From contig JAMOPZ010000170.1 of assembly GCA_027064245.1 (NCBI GenBank), positions 1 through 13,640 on the forward strand: a DNA stretch of 13,640 bases, given 5' to 3'. This stretch comes from Campylobacterales bacterium (GTDB lineage Bacteria; Campylobacterota; Campylobacteria; Campylobacterales; Arcobacteraceae). Position 1 is the first letter of the stretch. Every line of letters begins with the position of its first letter. Shown here piece by piece: positions 1-8,072 of the stretch. The notes beneath the pieces are model-generated. The model was not told where the DNA came from and made no database searches. It worked only from the letters and a program-made list of their open reading frames with translations. The position numbers were made by a program, and so were the translations under genes.

Positions 1-597
1 TAAAGATATAGGCAAAAGATCTTTTACTCTTAACTCTTGAGTTAACATATTTAAAAATCCATTATATACTATAATAACCTTATCTGTTAAACTATTATTA
101 AAATCTTCAAATGTTTCATGTATAAAATCAGCAGCAGTTTCATATGAAGGAGCAGCACTTAATCCAATTTTTGAAGAGTGTATTTTTACACCTTGAAAAT
201 TAAAATAATCTATTGCTTTTCTTCCTGCAATTTTTAAACGAACTGTTGCACCTTTTGAACTATATGTTTCAATTAAATTTCTAACCTCTTTAATAGTAGT
301 CATATTAAAACCACCACAAAGTCCTTTATCTGCCGTAACGATAACGATATCAACAACTTTTGGATTATCATTTTTTGAGAATACTCTTCCCATACTATGA
401 TCTTCATGTTGTGTTGATATTCTATAAGCTATTTCAGATAATATCTCATTGATTTTTAAAGCATAACTTTTTGCTTGTTCTGACAATTGTTGAGTTCTTC
501 TAAGTTTAGCAGAAGATACAAGCTTCATAGCTTTTGTAGTCTTTTGCGTATTTTTAACACTCTTTATTTGTCTTGATATATCTTTTAAGTTAGCCAT
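1..597 (-). CDS. atpG: F1F0 ATP synthase gamma subunit, 3'-truncated by window edge
   Basis: This is the central rotating shaft of F1, which couples proton flow through F0 to ATP synthesis in the alpha/beta ring. I translated it by hand from the ATG at 595-597. The frame stays open to base 1 and gives 199 residues of a family usually near 290, so the C-terminal third lies outside the window. The N-terminal helix (residues 1-34, beginning MANLKDISRQIKSVKNTQ and ending KLVSSAKLRR) and the motif TADKGLCGG at about 88-96 are hallmarks of gamma subunits. A Shine-Dalgarno AGGA sits 7 nt before the ATG and overlaps the end of atpA, so the two genes are probably translationally coupled. It is the fifth gene of the atp operon here. 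Confidence 0.96.
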   Translation of the reverse strand, partial: MANLKDISRQIKSVKNTQKTTKAMKLVSSAKLRRTQQLSEQAKSYALKINEILSEIAYRISTQHEDHSMGRVFSKNDNPKVVDIVIVTADKGLCGGFNMTTIKEVRNLIETYSSKGATVRLKIAGRKAIDYFNFQGVKIHSSKIGLSAAPSYETAADFIHETFEDFNNSLTDKVIIVYNGFLNMLTQELRVKDLLPISL

Positions 598-606
598 TAT
601 CTATTC

Positions 607-2124
607 CTATTTTGCATTAAATATAGTTTTAAACTCATTTATAGCAGTTTCTAATACATCCTTAATATCATCATCAACTTTTTTCTTAGTGTTTAAATCT
701 GTAAGTATATTTGAATATTTTGATTCAATAAATGTATGAAATTCTGCTTCAAATTTTACAACATCACTTGGATCAATATCATCAAGAAAACCATTAACTC
801 CAGCATAAAGAATTGCTACTTGTTTTTCTATAACAAGTGGTTTGTTAACACCTTGTTTTAGAAGTTCAACCATTCTTTGACCTCTTTCTAACTGAGCTCT
901 TGTTGAAGCATCAAGATCTGAAGCAAATTGTGCAAATGCCTCTAATTCTCTATATTGAGCAAGGTCAAGTTTAAGAGTACCAGCAACTTGTTTAGTAGCT
1001 TTGATTTGTGCAGCACCTCCAACTCTAGATACAGAAAGTCCAACATTAATAGCAGGTCTAATACCTGAGTTAAATAGATCAGTTTCTAGGAAAATTTGAC
1101 CATCTGTAATAGAGATAACATTTGTAGGAATATATGCAGCAACATCTCCTGCTTGTGTTTCAATGATAGGTAATGCAGTCAAAGATCCAGCACCTAGCTC
1201 ATCATTTACTTTAGCAGCTCTCTCAAGTAATCTTGAGTGTAGATAAAAAACATCTCCTGGGTATGCTTCTCTTCCTGGAGGTCGTCTAAGAAGTAATGAC
1301 ATCTCTCTATATGCAACAGCATGTTTAGATAAATCATCATAAACTATAAGTCCATGTTGACCATTGTCTCTATAATACTCACCCATAGTAACACCTGCAT
1401 ATGGTGCTAAGAATTGAAGTGCTGAAGATTCAGATGCATTTGCAGTTACAATAGTTGTATATTCCATAGCTCCTGCAGCTTCAAGTGCTCCTACAATATT
1501 AGCAATAGTTGAAGCTTTTTGACCAATAGCAACATAGATACATTTTACATCTTGCCCTTTTTGGTTAATAATAGCATCAATAGCAACTGTAGTTTTACCT
1601 GTTTGTCTATCTCCAATGATAAGCTCTCTTTGACCTCTTCCTATTGGAACAAGTGCATCAATAGCTTTAATACCAGTTTGAAGTGGTTCATGTACTGATT
1701 TTCTAGCCATAATTCCAGGTGCTTTTTCTTCAACAAATCTTTTCTCTTTTGTTTCAATTGGACCTTTACCATCAACTGGTTCACCCAAAGCATTTACAAC
1801 TCTACCAAGAGATGCAGGACCTACAGGAATCTCTAAAAGTTCACCTAATCTTTTACAACTAGAACCTTCTCTTAATCCATCACTACTTCCTAAAACAACA
1901 ATACCAACAGAAGATTCTTCTAAGTTAGAAGCTATTCCTCTAGCACCAGTTTCAAACTCTACAAGCTCACCAGCCATAACATTATTTAGACCATATACTT
2001 TTGCAATACCATCAGCAAAAGAGATAATCTTACCTGTTTCATTGATATCTACATTTAATTCAAAATTATCAATTCTTTCTTTTATAATTGAACTGATTTC
2101 GTCTGCTTGAATCTTTGTACTCAT
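607..2124 (-). CDS. atpA: F1F0 ATP synthase alpha subunit
   Basis: This is the non-catalytic nucleotide-binding subunit that alternates with beta in the F1 hexamer. I start it at the ATG at 2122-2124 (MSTKIQADEIS), which gives 505 residues, the usual family length. A strong AGGAGA lies 6-7 nt upstream at 2131-2136. The frame can be extended ten residues to 2154, but that extension (MIYKIKRRNW) contains the ribosome binding site and is not typical. Visible motifs are the Walker A GDRQTGKTT at about 171-179, the segment LIVYDD at about 259-264, and the alpha/beta signature PAINVGLSVSR at about 357-367, whose Arg is the arginine finger acting on the catalytic site of beta. It lies between atpH and atpG in the standard order. 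Confidence 0.98.
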   Translation of the reverse strand: MSTKIQADEISSIIKERIDNFELNVDINETGKIISFADGIAKVYGLNNVMAGELVEFETGARGIASNLEESSVGIVVLGSSDGLREGSSCKRLGELLEIPVGPASLGRVVNALGEPVDGKGPIETKEKRFVEEKAPGIMARKSVHEPLQTGIKAIDALVPIGRGQRELIIGDRQTGKTTVAIDAIINQKGQDVKCIYVAIGQKASTIANIVGALEAAGAMEYTTIVTANASESSALQFLAPYAGVTMGEYYRDNGQHGLIVYDDLSKHAVAYREMSLLLRRPPGREAYPGDVFYLHSRLLERAAKVNDELGAGSLTALPIIETQAGDVAAYIPTNVISITDGQIFLETDLFNSGIRPAINVGLSVSRVGGAAQIKATKQVAGTLKLDLAQYRELEAFAQFASDLDASTRAQLERGQRMVELLKQGVNKPLVIEKQVAILYAGVNGFLDDIDPSDVVKFEAEFHTFIESKYSNILTDLNTKKKVDDDIKDVLETAINEFKTIFNAK

Positions 2125-2130
2125 CCAATT

Positions 2131-2136
2131 TCTCCT
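2131..2136 (-). promoter_or_regulatory. Ribosome binding site that fixes the atpA start
   Basis: On the minus strand this reads AGGAGA, 6 nt before the ATG at 2124. It lies inside the longer open frame that begins at 2154, so it argues for the shorter 505-residue AtpA. Confidence 0.85.
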
Positions 2137-2172
2137 TTTTATTTTATAAATCAAGACACTATATCGTCTTGT

Positions 2173-2703
2173 CTAAACTGCTTTTAAAATATGCTCAATC
2201 ATTTGAGATCTTAATCTCTCTTTTGAAAAACCAACCTCAATACCTAATCCTGCAATATCAACTTTAATACCATCATAGTCACACACATCTTGTGTTAATT
2301 CTAATTGGATATTAAATTTCTTTGCAAATTGTTTATTAAGATTTTGAACATCTTTTTTTAATAATCTTTTATTTGTATAAATAACACCATCATATTTATT
2401 ATTTAAAGCTGACAATTCATCTTTTAAACCTTCTACAATATCTGGTATTATATTCAGTCTTTTATTTTCAGCTAAAACTTTAATAAAATTTTTGATTGTA
2501 TCACTCGTATTTTTTACAAATGATAAAATTAATTCTACTTTACTATCCATTGATACATCAGTTGAATCTATAATTAAAATAAATTTTTCACTGGCAAATG
2601 CTGATGCCATAGTATTTAATTCGTTATAAATAGACTCTATGCTTTTTGTATCTCTGTCTAGCATTAGTGCTTTTACATATCTTTTTGCTACTAAATTAAC
2701 CAT
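2173..2703 (-). CDS. atpH: F1F0 ATP synthase delta subunit
   Basis: The delta subunit is the stator cap that joins the b/b' peripheral stalk to the top of the F1 alpha subunits. From the ATG at 2701-2703 it is 176 residues (MVNLVAKRYVKALML), normal for the family. A TTG three codons upstream (2710-2712) is also in frame, but the Shine-Dalgarno AAAAGG abuts it and is correctly spaced (9 nt) for the ATG. Family features are the N-terminal ..AKRYVKAL helix and a C-terminal region (GIKVDIAGLGIEVGFS, about 145-160) that corresponds to the conserved delta C-terminus. This subunit is poorly conserved in sequence, and the operon position between atpF and atpA makes the call firm. Only 1 nt separates it from the atpF stop codon. 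Confidence 0.95.
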   Translation of the reverse strand: MVNLVAKRYVKALMLDRDTKSIESIYNELNTMASAFASEKFILIIDSTDVSMDSKVELILSFVKNTSDTIKNFIKVLAENKRLNIIPDIVEGLKDELSALNNKYDGVIYTNKRLLKKDVQNLNKQFAKKFNIQLELTQDVCDYDGIKVDIAGLGIEVGFSKERLRSQMIEHILKAV

Positions 2704-2704
2704 C

Positions 2705-3229
2705 TTAAGCAACCTTTTTTAATACAACTTTTGCTAAATCTTCATTAGATAAAGCGATATTCTTATCACTCATTAATTGATCTAGAATAGTTTGTACCAC
2801 TTCTTTTTTAACTTTTCGTCTTTCAAGCTCTGTTTTTTCATCAAAAGATTTTGAAAGATTTGCAATTTCTTGCTCTACAGAAGCCTCTATTTTAGTTTTT
2901 ATAGATTCTATATCCGCATTTGCAGATACTACTAGCTCTTGAGCAACTTTTTTAGCATTTTCAAGTTCTGCTTTTGCATCATTAATTTTATTTTCTGATG
3001 CTTTTAACATATCTTGAACTTTATCTAACTCACTTTGAATAGATTGAGTTCGATCGCTAAAGAAAGCTTTTAACTTATCTGCTAGTAAATAATATACAAT
3101 AGCTGCAAAAATTAAAAAGTTTACTGTTCTTTGTAATATATCAGTTTCTACTTCCCCATGTGCAGCACTATTTGCAAATAGTGCTAAAGGAGTAATAACT
3201 AATAATGTTATTGTAAATAATCTTTTCAC
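2705..3229 (-). CDS. atpF: F1F0 ATP synthase subunit b, with signal-peptide-like N-terminus
   Basis: Subunit b is one of two peripheral stalk proteins holding the F1 stator to the membrane a-subunit. I choose the GTG at 3227-3229 (MKRLFTITLL...), giving 174 residues, because the 9/10 Shine-Dalgarno match AAGGTGGTGA ends just upstream. Starts at GTG 3238 or 3235 would lie inside that site. The protein has a hydrophobic N-terminal stretch at about 3-19 ending LALFA before NSAAHGE, which looks like a signal peptide. The membrane helix that usually starts b is at about 34-51 (VNFLIFAAIVYYLLADKL). A long charged coiled coil (about 55-150) then forms the stalk. An extra leading segment is, to my knowledge, usual for b in Campylobacterota. 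It follows atpF' closely. Confidence 0.93.
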   Translation of the reverse strand: MKRLFTITLLVITPLALFANSAAHGEVETDILQRTVNFLIFAAIVYYLLADKLKAFFSDRTQSIQSELDKVQDMLKASENKINDAKAELENAKKVAQELVVSANADIESIKTKIEASVEQEIANLSKSFDEKTELERRKVKKEVVQTILDQLMSDKNIALSNEDLAKVVLKKVA

Positions 3230-3231
3230 AT

Positions 3232-3241
3232 TCACCACCTT
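3232..3241 (-). promoter_or_regulatory. Ribosome binding site of atpF
   Basis: The minus strand reads AAGGTGGTGA, one mismatch from the full anti-16S complement AAGGAGGTGA. It overlaps the TAA stop of atpF' and places initiation at the GTG at 3229, not at the two GTG codons that lie within the site. Confidence 0.75.
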
Positions 3242-3662
3242 ATATCATTTTTAACTTAGCATTTAATGCCTCTTTAAATTGAGGCATAGAAGCTACTAAC
3301 GACTGCTCTAGGCTTTGTTTCTCATCGGCTAAAACTTTAACAAAATCATTATATTTTTGATCTGCTTTATTTTTTGCTTCAGATAACTTAGATTGAGCAA
3401 CTTGTGTAGCTTCAAGTCTAGCTTTATCACGAATAGCAGCAGCTTCTATTTTAGCAGCAGCTATTATATGACTTGCTTCTTCAAGCATACCATCTACATC
3501 AGCACTATTATTTCGAGCATTATCAAGATCAGATTTAATCTGTGCATCTCTGCTATCCATGTGCTTAAATAAAGGCTTGTAAAGACAGCTATTTAATCTT
3601 GCAAGTACTAATAAAAATACTATTGCAACACTAATTAGCAATATTGGACTTATGTCTAACAT
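3240..3662 (-). CDS. atpF': F1F0 ATP synthase subunit b' (second b-type stalk subunit)
   Basis: This is a second b-type subunit. Organisms with b and b' build the peripheral stalk as a heterodimer rather than a b homodimer. The 140-residue protein has one N-terminal membrane helix (about 4-24, ISPILLISVAIVFLLVLARL), the conserved switch to a soluble stalk (YKPLFKHMDSRDAQIKSDL, about 28-46), and a long Ala/Lys/Glu-rich coiled coil to the C-terminus. The ATG at 3660-3662 has a good GGAG 6 nt upstream. It is the first gene of the atp operon here and is preceded by a 186-nt non-coding region. The separate b' and b genes in the order b'-b-delta-alpha-gamma match the Campylobacterota operon. Confidence 0.95.
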   Translation of the reverse strand: MLDISPILLISVAIVFLLVLARLNSCLYKPLFKHMDSRDAQIKSDLDNARNNSADVDGMLEEASHIIAAAKIEAAAIRDKARLEATQVAQSKLSEAKNKADQKYNDFVKVLADEKQSLEQSLVASMPQFKEALNAKLKMI

Positions 3663-3691
3663 CTATTTCTCCATACAATTTTTACAGTTTA

Positions 3692-3724
3692 GTTATACTA
3701 AAACTTATGACAAGTATACTAAAA
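3692..3724 (-). promoter_or_regulatory. Candidate tandem promoter elements of the atp operon
   Basis: The 186-nt region between folC and atpF' (3663-3848) has no gene and is extremely A/T-rich. On the minus strand the 10-mer TTTTAGTATA occurs twice, at 3724-3715 and 3703-3694, exactly 21 nt apart. Each copy carries a plausible -10 hexamer (TATACT at 3718-3713, TATAAC at 3697-3692). Transcripts would start near 3706 or 3685 and give leaders of about 20-45 nt. No clear -35 box is seen, which is common for the housekeeping sigma factor of this phylum. In DNA this A/T-rich, chance matches are easy, so this is tentative. Confidence 0.35.
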
Positions 3725-3804
3725 TATTCCTATAAGTTTAATTAAATGGTTTTATAATAATTATAGATATATTTAATTTAGGAACTTAATATCTTATAAT
3801 ACCT

Positions 3805-3827
3805 TACTATAGAGATATTTTATAGTA
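3805..3827 (-). terminator. Weak hairpin just after folC
   Basis: About 22 nt past the folC stop, the minus strand can form a 7-bp stem (TACTATA with TATAGTA) around a 9-nt loop. The stem has a single G-C pair and is not followed by a U-run, so it is a poor intrinsic terminator. I list it only because no better candidate exists between folC and the atp genes. Confidence 0.12.
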
Positions 3828-3848
3828 TATTTATATAATATATTTTAG

Positions 3849-4991
3849 TTACAAATCGTAACAATTATTGATTAAAAGAAATTGTTCAACAACTAAAAAC
3901 GATCCAAAAACTAAATAAAGTTGATCTTTACTTATATTATTTTCAAATTGTTTATATGGTATATCTAATAATTGCAAGGTATTTTCTAGGAGAATTTTAT
4001 CTATAATTCTATTATCATCTATTTTGATTAATTGAACCTCTTTTATAATTGGTTTTAATATTTTTAAAACATTTTTATAATCTTTATCTTTATAGCTATT
4101 ATATATTAAAATTACTTTTTTCTTTTCTTGTTTTAATTGATTATATATAGCATTTGCAGCTAATGGATTATGTCCAACGTCTATAATGATATTTGATTTT
4201 AGATATTGAAATCTGCCAAATAATTTTGGTAAAATTAAATTATTTATATCAATTTTAAGATATTCTAAAACACTTAATGCTAAATTTAAATTTTCTTGTA
4301 GATATTTTGGTAAAGTTATATTTTCAAAAAGTAATTTTAAATTATATTCTTTTAAAATTATATTATGTTTGTCTTCTAAAATATTTTTTGTAGATTTCTT
4401 TGCATTTTTAGGTATTAAATTACCAAAAATGTAGTTTTTATTGCAACTTCTTAATTTTGTTTGTGCAATCTCTTCTATGGTATTTCCTAGAAATTGTGTA
4501 TGATCAAGACCAATAGATGGAACTACAGTAAGATTATTTTCTACTACATTTGTAGCATCAAATTCACCTCCTAGACCTGCTTCTAAAACTAAAAAATCTT
4601 TTTTATCGCTTAAAATAAAAGATAAGAGTGTAGTGTATTCAAAATATGTTAATTTTTCTTTATAATCAAATGGTAAAATATTTTGAAGTTTACAATGTGC
4701 AATTTCTAAAATATTATCATCTACATTATTACCATCTATCCATATTCTTTCATTGAATTTTATAATATGTGGTGAACTATAATGCAAAACAGTATTATTT
4801 TTTTGATGCAAAAAAGATGCTATAAATCTTCCTGTGGTCCCTTTGCCATTTGTACCAACTATATGAATAATATACGGTAATGTTATATAAGGTGATAATA
4901 TATCCCATGATCTTTTTATAATTGTATAGTCTATTTTATCATAAAATAAGGTTTTATTATCTAAATATTCTTTTAAACTTATATTTATCAT
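3849..4991 (-). CDS. folC: Bifunctional dihydrofolate/folylpolyglutamate synthase
   Basis: FolC is a cytoplasmic Mur-ligase-type enzyme that uses ATP to add glutamate to dihydropteroate or folates, making and retaining folate cofactors. The 380-residue protein is slightly shorter than E. coli FolC. The P-loop is GTNGKGTTG at about 46-54, followed by SPHIIKFNERI (73-83), the conserved SPH..fnERi segment. The glycine-rich motif LEAGLGGEFDATNV is at about 136-149, and a Mur-ligase histidine/aspartate segment is seen in IIDVGHNPLAA. The ATG at 4989-4991 overlaps the lptE TGA stop (ATGA, 4 nt), so the two are translationally coupled. It closes a leuS-lptE-folC cluster. One protein probably performs both reactions, since no second folC is seen nearby, but the window cannot settle this. 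Confidence 0.95.
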   Translation of the reverse strand: MINISLKEYLDNKTLFYDKIDYTIIKRSWDILSPYITLPYIIHIVGTNGKGTTGRFIASFLHQKNNTVLHYSSPHIIKFNERIWIDGNNVDDNILEIAHCKLQNILPFDYKEKLTYFEYTTLLSFILSDKKDFLVLEAGLGGEFDATNVVENNLTVVPSIGLDHTQFLGNTIEEIAQTKLRSCNKNYIFGNLIPKNAKKSTKNILEDKHNIILKEYNLKLLFENITLPKYLQENLNLALSVLEYLKIDINNLILPKLFGRFQYLKSNIIIDVGHNPLAANAIYNQLKQEKKKVILIYNSYKDKDYKNVLKILKPIIKEVQLIKIDDNRIIDKILLENTLQLLDIPYKQFENNISKDQLYLVFGSFLVVEQFLLINNCYDL

Positions 4992-5500
4992 ATGTTATTT
5001 ATTGTTATAGTTGATACAAATGTTTCTAAAATTTTATCTATACTATTTTTTATAGCTATTTGTTTGTTATTGGTTGTTATTGTAGAATCATCATTAACTG
5101 TATATGTACTATAATCTAAAAGATGCATTATTTTAATTTTTGGATCTTTAATATTTTTAAAATATTTTATAGTTGTTTTAACTGTTAATTTATATATTTT
5201 TACATAACCATTTAGATCAGTTTGTAATGCTTTTTGAGATATATCATCTATTTTGATCAGTATAATGATATTGGCTAAGTCTTTTTGATTTACTAATTTT
5301 AAATGAAATCTAGTTAAAAGTAAATTATTGATATGTTCTTTTAAATATGCACTATTTCTACCATCACTATTTTTACCAAAATTTAAAGTAGTATAAAAAG
5401 AGTCATTTAAGGATTTTTTTGTGTAAGTTATAGCTGGTTTATATCCACAACCAGCTATAAATAAAATAAAAACAATTAAAAGAAGAATATTTTTCTTCAA
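4988..5500 (-). CDS. lptE: LPS-assembly lipoprotein LptE
   Basis: LptE is the outer-membrane lipoprotein that plugs LptD in the translocon inserting LPS into the outer leaflet. The 170-residue product starts with a lysine pair, a hydrophobic core (about 5-16) and a lipobox IAGC with Cys18, so it should be lipid-modified and exported. The following GYKP and the small alpha/beta-like body are consistent with LptE. Sequence conservation in this family is low, so the call leans on the lipobox, size and position between leuS and folC, the arrangement known in Campylobacter. The start is a TTG (5498-5500) with AAGGG five nt upstream. It begins 2 nt after leuS and overlaps folC by 4 nt. Confidence 0.8.
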   Translation of the reverse strand: MKKNILLLIVFILFIAGCGYKPAITYTKKSLNDSFYTTLNFGKNSDGRNSAYLKEHINNLLLTRFHLKLVNQKDLANIIILIKIDDISQKALQTDLNGYVKIYKLTVKTTIKYFKNIKDPKIKIMHLLDYSTYTVNDDSTITTNNKQIAIKNSIDKILETFVSTITINNI

Positions 5501-5502
5501 AA

Positions 5503-7974
5503 TTACCCTTTTACTACTATATTTACTAATTTATTTGGAACAACAATCTCTTTTATAATCTCTTTATTATCACACCATTTTTTTGTAATCTCTGATTCTT
5601 TTGCAAGTGCTAAGATCTCATCTTTTGTTGCAGTTGGTGAAACTTCAAGTTCACCTCTTCTTTTACCATTGATACTAAGTGTTAATAAAATAGTATCTTG
5701 CACAAATACTTCATCTTTTACCTTAAGTGGTTTATCAAAATTTGATAGAGCAAAAAGCTCATTACTTAACTCCCAACAAGTATGAGGGATAATAGGTTCT
5801 AATATATTTGTAAGGATATAATATCCTTCTAAAAATATTGTAGGATTATTTTGTTTATTTAGTGCATTTAAAGCTTCCATACAAGAGGCTATTAAAGTAT
5901 TAAAAGCATAAGTTTTCTCCATAACCTCATTGGCCTTTTGTAGTGCTTCATATACTTTTTTTCTAGCTTCTTTTTCATCTTTATTTAAATCACTATGTTT
6001 TATACTATCTATTTTAGAAGCATTAGAACCTTCACATTTAGAAGCATTTTCATAAAATTTTCGTATAAACCTATAAGCACCTTCAACTGCACTATCATTC
6101 CACTCTAACTCTTTTGTAGGTGGTGCTGCAAACATCATAAAAAGTCTTGCTGTATCTGCTCCATATTTGCTTACAATTGCATCTGGATCTATTACATTTC
6201 CTTTTGATTTACTCATTTTTGCACCATCTTTTAGTACCATACCTTGAGTAAGTAGGTTTTTAAATGGTTCTTTTGAGTTTGTAAACCCAAGTTGATTTAA
6301 AGCTTTTGTAAAAAATCTAGCATAAAGAAGGTGTAAAATCGCATGTTCTATTCCCCCTACATATTGATCTACATCCATCCAATAATCACTGTTTGATTTA
6401 TCTATACCACACTCTTGCCATTTTTTTGGATTTGTAGCATATCTTAAAAAATACCAGCTTGATTGTACAAATGTATCAAGAGTATCTGTTTCTCTTATTG
6501 CATCTTTACCACATTTTGGACAACTACAATGTTTCCAAGTAGGATGATTTTCTAGTGGATTTCCCTCTCCTGTTATTTGCACATCTTGGGGTAATGCAAT
6601 AGGTAAGTTTTCTAATTTTTCTGGTACAATTCCGCAACTCTCACATTTTACAAATGGGATTGGTGCTCCCCAATATCTTTGACGACTTATACCCCAATCT
6701 CTTAATTTATAGTTTACTTTTTCTCTTCCAAGTCCTAGTTTTTCAAAATGTTTTATAATCTCTTTTTTTGCTTTTTGATTTGGCATATCTGTAAAATCTT
6801 CACTATCTACAAGTATCCCATCTTCACAAAATGCCTCTTGAAGATTGATAATACCCATTTTTGTATCGATTACTATTTTTATATCAAGTTTATATTTTGT
6901 TGCAAATTCAAAATCTCTTTGATCATGAGCGGGCACTGCCATAACAGCCCCTCCACCATAAGAAGCTAATACAAAATTTGCTACCCAAACTGGAATCTCT
7001 TTGCCTGTTAAAGGGTGAACTACAGTGATTTCAAGGTCTAACCCCTCTTTATCTTGAGTAGCTCTATCTCGTTCACTTACTTTTTTCATATCTTTTATTG
7101 CTTGTATTTTTTCTTCACTTAAAAGATTATTTTCAATTAGATATGTCACTATCTCATGTTCTGGTGCTAAAGCCGAGTAGCTTACCCCATATATTGTATC
7201 AGGCCTTGTGGTAAATACTGTGTATTTTTCAAATTTATTGTTTAGTTTTTGTTTTGAAGCATCACTTAAAGTAAACTCAAACTCTAATCCACTACTTCTA
7301 CCTATCCAGTTTTTTTGCATAGTTAGAACTTGTGATGGCCAATTACCTTCTAAATCTTTTAGATCATCTAAAAGTGTTTGAGAATATTTAGTAATTGCTA
7401 TATAGTATCCTGGCATCTGTTTTTGTTGAACTTCATTGTCACATCTCCAGCAACATCCATCTTCAACTTGCTCATTTGCTAAAACAGTATGACACTCCTC
7501 ACACCAATTTACAGTTGAACTTTTTTGATATACAAGTCCCTCTTCAAACATTTTGATAATAAATTCTTGTTCCCATTTTGTATAAAGCTCATCACTAGTA
7601 GCAAACTCTCTTGTTTTTGAAAAGCTTAAACCTAAACCTTCAAGTTCTTTTCTCATATAATCTATATTTTCATAAGTCCATTTTTTTGGATGAAGTTTGT
7701 GTTTTATAGCTGCATTTTCTGCAGGCATTCCAAAACTATCCCAACCAATTGGATGTAGTACATTAAAGTTGTTTTTTCTAAAGTGTCTAGCAAAAGCATC
7801 ACCTAAACAGTAGTTTCTTACATGTCCCATATGGATTCTTCCACTAGGATATGGAAACATACTTAAAATATATTTTTTCTCTTTACCACAATTTTCATCA
7901 AGTGGTTCACTTGTATTGTTATTATTCCAGTATTGTTGCCATTTTTTTTCTATCTCTTTTGGATTATAAGTCAT
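5503..7974 (-). CDS. leuS: Leucyl-tRNA synthetase
   Basis: A class I aminoacyl-tRNA synthetase that charges tRNA-Leu in the cytoplasm. It has 823 residues, full length for bacterial LeuRS. The HIGH-type motif is HMGH at 48-51 and the KMSKS loop is at 586-590. The CP1 editing domain, which hydrolyses mischarged tRNA, shows the threonine-rich TTRPDT at 255-260 and GGAVMAVPAHDQRDFEFA at 341-358 with the conserved Asp351. Two CxxC pairs (Cys158/161 with Cys175/178) match the ZN-1 zinc finger, and a second set (Cys444/447 with Cys485/488) forms another likely zinc site. The ATG at 7972-7974 has AGGA about 9 nt upstream. It is followed by lptE after 2 nt. A 98-nt gap separates it from the gene before it. 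Confidence 0.98.
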   Translation of the reverse strand: MTYNPKEIEKKWQQYWNNNNTSEPLDENCGKEKKYILSMFPYPSGRIHMGHVRNYCLGDAFARHFRKNNFNVLHPIGWDSFGMPAENAAIKHKLHPKKWTYENIDYMRKELEGLGLSFSKTREFATSDELYTKWEQEFIIKMFEEGLVYQKSSTVNWCEECHTVLANEQVEDGCCWRCDNEVQQKQMPGYYIAITKYSQTLLDDLKDLEGNWPSQVLTMQKNWIGRSSGLEFEFTLSDASKQKLNNKFEKYTVFTTRPDTIYGVSYSALAPEHEIVTYLIENNLLSEEKIQAIKDMKKVSERDRATQDKEGLDLEITVVHPLTGKEIPVWVANFVLASYGGGAVMAVPAHDQRDFEFATKYKLDIKIVIDTKMGIINLQEAFCEDGILVDSEDFTDMPNQKAKKEIIKHFEKLGLGREKVNYKLRDWGISRQRYWGAPIPFVKCESCGIVPEKLENLPIALPQDVQITGEGNPLENHPTWKHCSCPKCGKDAIRETDTLDTFVQSSWYFLRYATNPKKWQECGIDKSNSDYWMDVDQYVGGIEHAILHLLYARFFTKALNQLGFTNSKEPFKNLLTQGMVLKDGAKMSKSKGNVIDPDAIVSKYGADTARLFMMFAAPPTKELEWNDSAVEGAYRFIRKFYENASKCEGSNASKIDSIKHSDLNKDEKEARKKVYEALQKANEVMEKTYAFNTLIASCMEALNALNKQNNPTIFLEGYYILTNILEPIIPHTCWELSNELFALSNFDKPLKVKDEVFVQDTILLTLSINGKRRGELEVSPTATKDEILALAKESEITKKWCDNKEIIKEIVVPNKLVNIVVKG
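5506..5510 (-). promoter_or_regulatory. Ribosome binding site supporting a TTG start for lptE
   Basis: The minus strand reads AAGGG, 5 nt before the TTG at 5500. It lies within the last codons of leuS. No ATG occurs near the start of the signal peptide, so TTG is the best start. The weak codon may lower LptE output relative to its neighbours. Confidence 0.65.
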
Positions 7975-7999
7975 TGTATATGTTCCTAGTATCGTATTT

Positions 8000-8015
8000 A
8001 AAATTTATAATAACA
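8000..8015 (-). promoter_or_regulatory. Candidate promoter for leuS-lptE-folC
   Basis: In the 98-nt gap before leuS the minus strand reads TGTTATTAT (8015-8007). This is an extended -10 form (TGn plus TATTAT, one mismatch from TATAAT), with a run of five Ts just upstream. Transcription would begin near 8000 and leave about a 26-nt leader. It would let leuS be expressed separately from the upstream gene. The base composition makes false positives likely. Confidence 0.35.
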
Positions 8016-8072
8016 AAAATATACTTAAGATTCTACTAATAGATGTTATACTTTTAATTTGGTGTTATATAA

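Noticed and set aside
2125..2154. Ten-residue N-terminal extension of AtpA
   Set aside because: It contains the strong AGGAGA ribosome binding site for the ATG at 2124, and the shorter form fits the family.
2704..2712. TTG start three codons upstream for AtpH
   Set aside because: The Shine-Dalgarno abuts this codon with no spacer and is properly placed for the ATG at 2703.
3663..3848. A small gene or structured RNA between folC and atpF'
   Set aside because: The stretch is nearly all A/T, with no convincing start plus ribosome binding site and no stable G-C stem.
6748..6969. Plus-strand open frame of 73 codons
   Set aside because: It lies wholly opposite leuS, has no ribosome binding site I can see, and its Phe/Cys/Tyr/Ile-rich composition is that of an antisense shadow.
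7851..8039. Plus-strand open frame of 62 codons
   Set aside because: Opposite the leuS start and its upstream gap. The composition looks like translated A/T-rich antisense, with no supporting motif.
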